From: Bacteroidales bacterium
GTDB taxonomy: Bacteria > Bacteroidota > Bacteroidia > Bacteroidales > P3
DNA length: 64,000 bases
Direction of reading: 5' to 3'
Assembly (NCBI GenBank): GCA_017550405.1
Contig: JAFZPH010000048.1
Coordinates: forward strand, 1-64,000
Positions 59,726 through 64,000 of the stretch are shown here, piece after piece. The first letter of the stretch is position 1; the number at the start of each line of letters is the position of its first letter. The notes below the pieces were generated by a model. The model worked only from the letters and a program-made list of their open reading frames with translations. It ran no database searches and had not been told where the DNA came from. Position numbers and translations under genes: made by a program.

Positions 59726-61498
59726 CTAAACGAACAACTCCTCAATCTCTTTCTTGTAGTAGGAAGTAATGTTATTACGCTTGATTTTAAGCGTGGGAGT
59801 GAGGAACTGGTTTTCGGTGCTCCACACCTCTGGCACCATACGGAAACGCTTAACCTGCTCATGGTTGCCGAGGGTGGCATTGTACTTGTCAATCACTTTC
59901 TGGTAACGCTCCTGCACCGTCTTTGAGGCAAGCATTTCCTCCCTAGTACTCGCTACGACATCATGACGGCCACACCAGTCTTTAAGCATGTCGAAATCGG
60001 GTGCGATGATGGCCGCAGCAAACTTCTGTCCTTCGCCAACCACCATCATATCGAGGATGAAGGGGGACTCTTTAAACCGCTCCTCTATCACCTCGGGATT
60101 GACAAACTTGCCCATGGAGGTTTTGAACATGTTCTTGGTACGTCCAGTGAGGAACATATATCCACCACTGTCAATATAGCCGGTATCGCCTGTATGGAAC
60201 CAGCCCTCGGAATCGATAGCCTCGGCTGTCAGCTCGGGGGCTTTGAAGTAACCTTTCATCACGTTACCGCCACGGCACATGATTTCGTGGGTTTCGGGAT
60301 GTATCTGGACCTCAATGCCAGGAAGCACAAATCCTACAGAGCCTACTTTGCGGCCTTCCTCGGCATAGCTGTTGGTGACAGCGACAAGCGGAGAGCATTC
60401 GGTAAGGCCATAACCTTCGTAAAGGTCGAGTCCCACGGCACTGAAGAAACGGGTGAGCCTGGGCTGGATAGAGGCACCACCGGAAACAAGCATGTGGAAA
60501 TTGGCTCCAAGAGCCTTGCGTATCTCGGCATACACCAATCGGTCGGCCACAGAATGACGTATGTTATACCATAGCGTACGCTTCTTGTCATTTAGCTCGT
60601 ACTCGAAGCCCAAGTCCAATGCCCAATCGAAAATCTTCTTCTTGAATCCCATCAGTTTCTCACCTTTACGGAACACTTTGTCGTACATCTTCTCGATAAA
60701 CCTTGGGACTGCGGCCATCATGTATGGATTGGTTTCCTGCGCATTATCAGCCACCTTTGCGATGCTTTCGGCATAATAAATCTCCATACACAAGTACTGA
60801 TAAAGATAATTCATCATGCGCTCGTAGATATGGCATAACGGCATCCAACTGAGCGCTCTGGTCCAGTCTTTTCCGGGTGAATCTTTGATGCCAAGAACAT
60901 TCAGTATTATGCCTTTATGGGACAGCATCACGCCCTTTGGTGTCCCGGTGGAACCACTGGTATAGATAAGTGTGGCCACATCGTCGGTGGTAATACTGTC
61001 CTTGATAGCCTGGAGTCCATCGGGGTCGCGATGGCTGTCGCCCATGGCATAAAGGTCATTAATGTTTGAAGCACCTTCTATGGGGTTAAGGGTATAGACC
61101 TCTTCAATGGAAGGCAACTGATTACGTATCGAACCTATTTTCTTATAAAGAGTCTCGCCCTCGACTATCAAATAACGCACTTCGGCATGGCTGAGTATAT
61201 ACAGATACTCACTCTCGCTGATGGTTGGATAAATGGGCAACAGCACTGCCCCCATCATCTGGACACCCATATCGATATAATTCCACTCCGGACGCCCTGT
61301 GGAGATCAATGCGATGTGTTCCCCTTTCTGCACACCAAGATGCATGAAAGCGTAACTGAGAAGGTTCGACTTCTCGATATACTCGTCAATATAGTGTTTT
61401 TCCCACTGACCATTCTTTTTGTTGGAAAACACTGGCCGCTCTGGGCAGAGCACCCTCCTGCGGTCAATCAAATCAAACAATCTTTCCGGTTCTTTCAT
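59726..61498 (-). CDS. Long-chain acyl-CoA synthetase (AMP-forming), second paralogue
   Basis: A 590-residue AMP-forming synthetase related to the one at 88-1959: TLIYTSGSTGTPKGVMLSH, YGLTECSPLVAV, WFHTGDTGYID and a C-terminal TPTLKIKRN block shared by both. It is about 33 residues shorter. Expected to activate fatty acids; separate substrate range or regulation from the first copy is likely but not readable from sequence. Convergent with the C40 peptidase gene. Confidence 0.92.
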   Translation of the reverse strand: MKEPERLFDLIDRRRVLCPERPVFSNKKNGQWEKHYIDEYIEKSNLLSYAFMHLGVQKGEHIALISTGRPEWNYIDMGVQMMGAVLLPIYPTISESEYLYILSHAEVRYLIVEGETLYKKIGSIRNQLPSIEEVYTLNPIEGASNINDLYAMGDSHRDPDGLQAIKDSITTDDVATLIYTSGSTGTPKGVMLSHKGIILNVLGIKDSPGKDWTRALSWMPLCHIYERMMNYLYQYLCMEIYYAESIAKVADNAQETNPYMMAAVPRFIEKMYDKVFRKGEKLMGFKKKIFDWALDLGFEYELNDKKRTLWYNIRHSVADRLVYAEIRKALGANFHMLVSGGASIQPRLTRFFSAVGLDLYEGYGLTECSPLVAVTNSYAEEGRKVGSVGFVLPGIEVQIHPETHEIMCRGGNVMKGYFKAPELTAEAIDSEGWFHTGDTGYIDSGGYMFLTGRTKNMFKTSMGKFVNPEVIEERFKESPFILDMMVVGEGQKFAAAIIAPDFDMLKDWCGRHDVVASTREEMLASKTVQERYQKVIDKYNATLGNHEQVKRFRMVPEVWSTENQFLTPTLKIKRNNITSYYKKEIEELFV

Positions 61499-61754
61499 AG
61501 TAATACAGATTTCGGATAGAGTGCAAAATTAAGAATCTCGGACAGAACATCTGACAAAAATACTATTCACGACGCAAAATGTGACGAAATTATACGATTT
61601 TGGTGCCGAACAGCATGTTTTCAGTGACCAATACACAACGCCCACACTTCTATCCCACACTTTTTGTGACAAAAATAACACTCTCACGCCCTTCAACACG
61701 ACACCATTTAACTATTTTTTCAGAATCGACAACGCCCATATGAAAAAAAAAATG

Positions 61755-61762
61755 TATTTTTG
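61755..61762 (+). promoter_or_regulatory. -7 element of holA
   Basis: TATTTTTG 25 bases before the ATG at 61788. Confidence 0.6.
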
Positions 61763-61787
61763 CATTTTGTATTTAATAATAGGCAAC

Positions 61788-62804
61788 ATGCTCATTACTG
61801 AAAAACAGCTAATCGACGACATCAAGGCATCAAAATACAAACCAGTATACCTCCTCACTGGCGAAGAGAACTACTATATCGACCACGCCACTGCCCTTTT
61901 TGAACAGAACATTGTAGACGAAGGATTCCGCGACTTTGACTTAATCGTCCTCTATGGTAGAGAGACGGATATGAGAACGGTGTTGTCACATGCCAAACAG
62001 TTCCCAATGATGTCTCCCGTCAAAGTAGTATTGGTCAAGGAAGCACAGGACATCCCGACAAAGGAATGGGAACTATTAGCCGACTATCTACAACATCCCC
62101 TCCCACAAACACTATTGGTTTTTTGCTATAGAAACAAGAAACTTGACAAGCGGTCTAAAGCCTACAAGGCCATCAACGACAATGGCTGCATATATGAGCA
62201 CGCCAAACTCTATGACAACCAAGTACCCGACTGGATAGGAACATTCGTCAACAAACACGGTCACACCATTACGCAGAAAGGGTCGGTACTAATCGCCGAA
62301 TATCTTGGCAACGACCTAAGCAAAATCGAGAATGAGCTTTCTAAAGTATTCATCTCCTTGAACCAAGGAGATGTCATCAACGAGGATACTATCGAGCGAA
62401 ACATTGGAATAAGCAAAGACTACAACGTGTTCGAGCTACAGAATGCCATCGGACGAAGGAATGTTGTCCAATGCAACAGGATAGTGAACCACTTCGCGGC
62501 CAATCCTAAGGACAACCCCATACAGATGGTTCTACCGTCATTATACGGCTATTTTATCAAGATTATGACATACCTCCAGATACCTGACAAAAGCGACACC
62601 AAAGGAGTGGCATCAGCACTGGGGATTAATCCTTATTTTATACGCGACTATGCCGCTGCAGCACAAAACTATTCTTTAGGCAAACTTGCCAGTTGCATAG
62701 GTTACCTGTATGAGGCCGACCTTAAATCAAAAGGCATTCACAATTCCGGAACCATTACTGATGGTGAAATACTAAAAGAATTGGTCTTCAAAATCATACA
62801 CTAA
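61788..62804 (+). CDS. holA: DNA polymerase III delta subunit HolA
   Basis: A 338-residue clamp-loader subunit that opens the beta clamp. YKPVYLLTGEENYYID near the N terminus (degenerate P-loop region typical of delta) and the SKDYNVFELQNAIGRRN block of domain III support the call, as do size and lack of intact ATPase motifs. The longer upstream frame (from 61581) crosses the promoter and is rejected; the ATG at 61788 gives the normal N terminus (MLITEKQLIDDIKAS). Confidence 0.9.
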   Translation: MLITEKQLIDDIKASKYKPVYLLTGEENYYIDHATALFEQNIVDEGFRDFDLIVLYGRETDMRTVLSHAKQFPMMSPVKVVLVKEAQDIPTKEWELLADYLQHPLPQTLLVFCYRNKKLDKRSKAYKAINDNGCIYEHAKLYDNQVPDWIGTFVNKHGHTITQKGSVLIAEYLGNDLSKIENELSKVFISLNQGDVINEDTIERNIGISKDYNVFELQNAIGRRNVVQCNRIVNHFAANPKDNPIQMVLPSLYGYFIKIMTYLQIPDKSDTKGVASALGINPYFIRDYAAAAQNYSLGKLASCIGYLYEADLKSKGIHNSGTITDGEILKELVFKIIH

Positions 62805-62843
62805 GACTCCCCTGTTTTATAATCAACCAATAATCCTTGCAGA

Positions 62844-64000
62844 ATGAAACGAATCGTCTTACTCCTTCTCTTTGCATTTAATGTATTCCCTCTTTTTGCC
62901 CAAACAGTCAAGGGCACCCTTACCGACAGCGAAACAGGCGAAGCCATACCCTTTGCCAATGTCGTCCTTGACGGTACCCGTTACGGAGTAGCCACCGACA
63001 TCAACGGGTTTTACCTCATCAACAAGATGCCAGAAGGAAGCTACACGCTTCGAGTCCGTTTCGTGGGCTATCAAGAGTACACCGAACCCATCACAGTAAA
63101 AAAAGGGCAGACCCTGGTGAGGAACATCGTCCTTAAATCGGTGGCCAAAACCCTGACCGATGTCACCGTCACGGACAACCGCTTAGAGGAACGCAAGATT
63201 CAAACGCAGGTATCTGTCGAAAAAATTTCCGCTACACAGATTCAACAAATGCCCTCCATCGGTGGCACATCCGACCTGGCTCAGTACTTGCAAGTACTTC
63301 CCGGTATCAATTCTACGGGCGACCAAGGGGGACAACTATACATTCGAGGCGGTTCGATGATACAGAATCTCTGCCTACTCGACGGAATGATTGTATACAA
63401 CCCTTTCCACTCCATCGGACTATACTCTATCTTTGAAACCGACGTAATCCTTAATGCCGACATCTATTCCGGTGGCTTTGGCGCTGAGTATGGCGGCCGT
63501 ATCTCTTCGGTAATGGACATCACCACCCGCGACGGAAACAAAAAACGCCACACCGGCAAAATCGGCTTCAACACCTTCGGCGCCAATATCGTTTTGGAAG
63601 GACCTCTGAAAAAGGAACGTCCCGACAGCCCCCATACAATCACATACCTGCTCTCGGCCAAAAACTCTTTTCTCTCCAAAACCTCCCAAACCCTATATCC
63701 CTACATCGACCACTCACTTCCATTCGACTTCATGGACCTCTATGGCAAACTTTCCGTCAATTCCGGTTCGGGCAGCAAAATCAATTTCTTCGGATTCCGC
63801 TTCGACGACAAAGTCAACGGCTACCAATCTTTGGCCGACTACAACTGGCTAAACTACGGCTTAGGCACCAACTTCATGCTCGTCACCGGCTCCAGTTCCA
63901 TCCTTGAGGGACATGTGGCCTACTCCAACTATTACATCAATTACAAAGACCCTGCCGGCCACGACAACCACAGCGGCATAAAAGGCTTCAACATGGGGCT
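62844..64000 (+). CDS. TonB-dependent receptor with carboxypeptidase-like domain (partial)
   Basis: The first 385 residues of an outer-membrane receptor that continues beyond the window. Signal peptide (MKRIVLLLLFAFNVFPLFAQ), then a carboxypeptidase-D regulatory-like beta domain (KGTLTDSETGEAIPFANVVL, GYQEYTEPITV), a plug domain (LAQYLQVLPGINSTGDQGGQLYIRGGS) and the first barrel strands (AEYGGRISSVMDI). It resembles the TonB receptors of Bacteroidetes with an N-terminal CarboxypepD_reg-like domain; no SusD partner is visible inside the window. Ligand unknown. Confidence 0.9.
   Translation, partial: MKRIVLLLLFAFNVFPLFAQTVKGTLTDSETGEAIPFANVVLDGTRYGVATDINGFYLINKMPEGSYTLRVRFVGYQEYTEPITVKKGQTLVRNIVLKSVAKTLTDVTVTDNRLEERKIQTQVSVEKISATQIQQMPSIGGTSDLAQYLQVLPGINSTGDQGGQLYIRGGSMIQNLCLLDGMIVYNPFHSIGLYSIFETDVILNADIYSGGFGAEYGGRISSVMDITTRDGNKKRHTGKIGFNTFGANIVLEGPLKKERPDSPHTITYLLSAKNSFLSKTSQTLYPYIDHSLPFDFMDLYGKLSVNSGSGSKINFFGFRFDDKVNGYQSLADYNWLNYGLGTNFMLVTGSSSILEGHVAYSNYYINYKDPAGHDNHSGIKGFNMG

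Overview
The window is a stretch of chromosome from an anaerobic member of the Bacteroidia, most likely an uncultured Bacteroidales with fairly GC-rich coding DNA. This rests on a complete type IX secretion (T9SS) core cluster (PorP/SprF, GldK, GldL, GldM and two GldN-type proteins), several secreted proteins ending in a T9SS sorting domain, a UpxY-type NusG paralogue, and repeated upstream copies of the Bacteroidetes -7 promoter element TAnnTTTG. An electron-bifurcating [FeFe]-hydrogenase operon (hydD-B-A-C) indicates fermentative, hydrogen-metabolising anaerobic life.

Layout. 0-7 kb: an acyl-CoA synthetase facing left, divergent from a Trk potassium-uptake operon (trkA and two trkH paralogues separated by an octamer tandem repeat). 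7-12 kb: a 1575-residue fibronectin-III T9SS cargo protein. 12.4-18 kb: ftsE, an OmpA-family protein, a FemAB/GNAT-like protein, rlmH, a PHP + DRTGG pair, a hypothetical protein and an MBL-fold hydrolase. 18.3-22.2 kb: two tRNA-Val genes, then an AT-rich accessory patch with a RelE/HigB-HigA type toxin-antitoxin pair, an extra XRE antitoxin-like gene, small membrane and exported proteins with damaged or non-canonical starts, and two candidate non-coding transcripts. 22.2-32.2 kb: a T9SS plug-type protein (DUF5103), an M6-like metalloprotease, miaB, a PASTA protein, another T9SS cargo and an RluD-type pseudouridine synthase. 32.4-38.4 kb: nitroreductase, orphan UpxY/NusG, the hydrogenase operon. 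38.4-42 kb: a UPF1-like helicase, a remnant of a T9SS sorting domain, and a His-rich CobW GTPase. 42-49.3 kb: T9SS core. 49.4-54.5 kb: RlpA-like, KdsC, polysaccharide deacetylase-like, LD-carboxypeptidase and S41 protease genes. 54.8-57 kb: DRTGG - RsbW-type kinase - [FeFe]-hydrogenase-like protein. 57-64 kb: PlsC acyltransferase, DUF4294, NlpC/P60 peptidase, a second acyl-CoA synthetase, holA, and a TonB-dependent receptor running off the end.

How it fits together. The T9SS core can export the sorting-domain proteins encoded nearby. The catalytic hydrogenase has, in two other places in the same window, the proteins that in other anaerobes tend to sit beside bifurcating hydrogenases (PHP, two DRTGG proteins, an RsbW-like kinase and a hydrogenase-like protein that keeps the cluster-ligand cysteines but lacks the proton-transfer cysteine). 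I regard this dispersed set as a possible hydrogen- or redox-sensing module and the best candidate for an under-described system here. Short intergenic repeat families (8-nt CATTAACR, 11-nt AGCATCGTTAY, GAAAATT-type inverted repeats, a 24-nt direct repeat) are the other notable feature; two arrays run directly into the translation starts of genes. I saw no rRNA genes, CRISPR array or insertion sequence.
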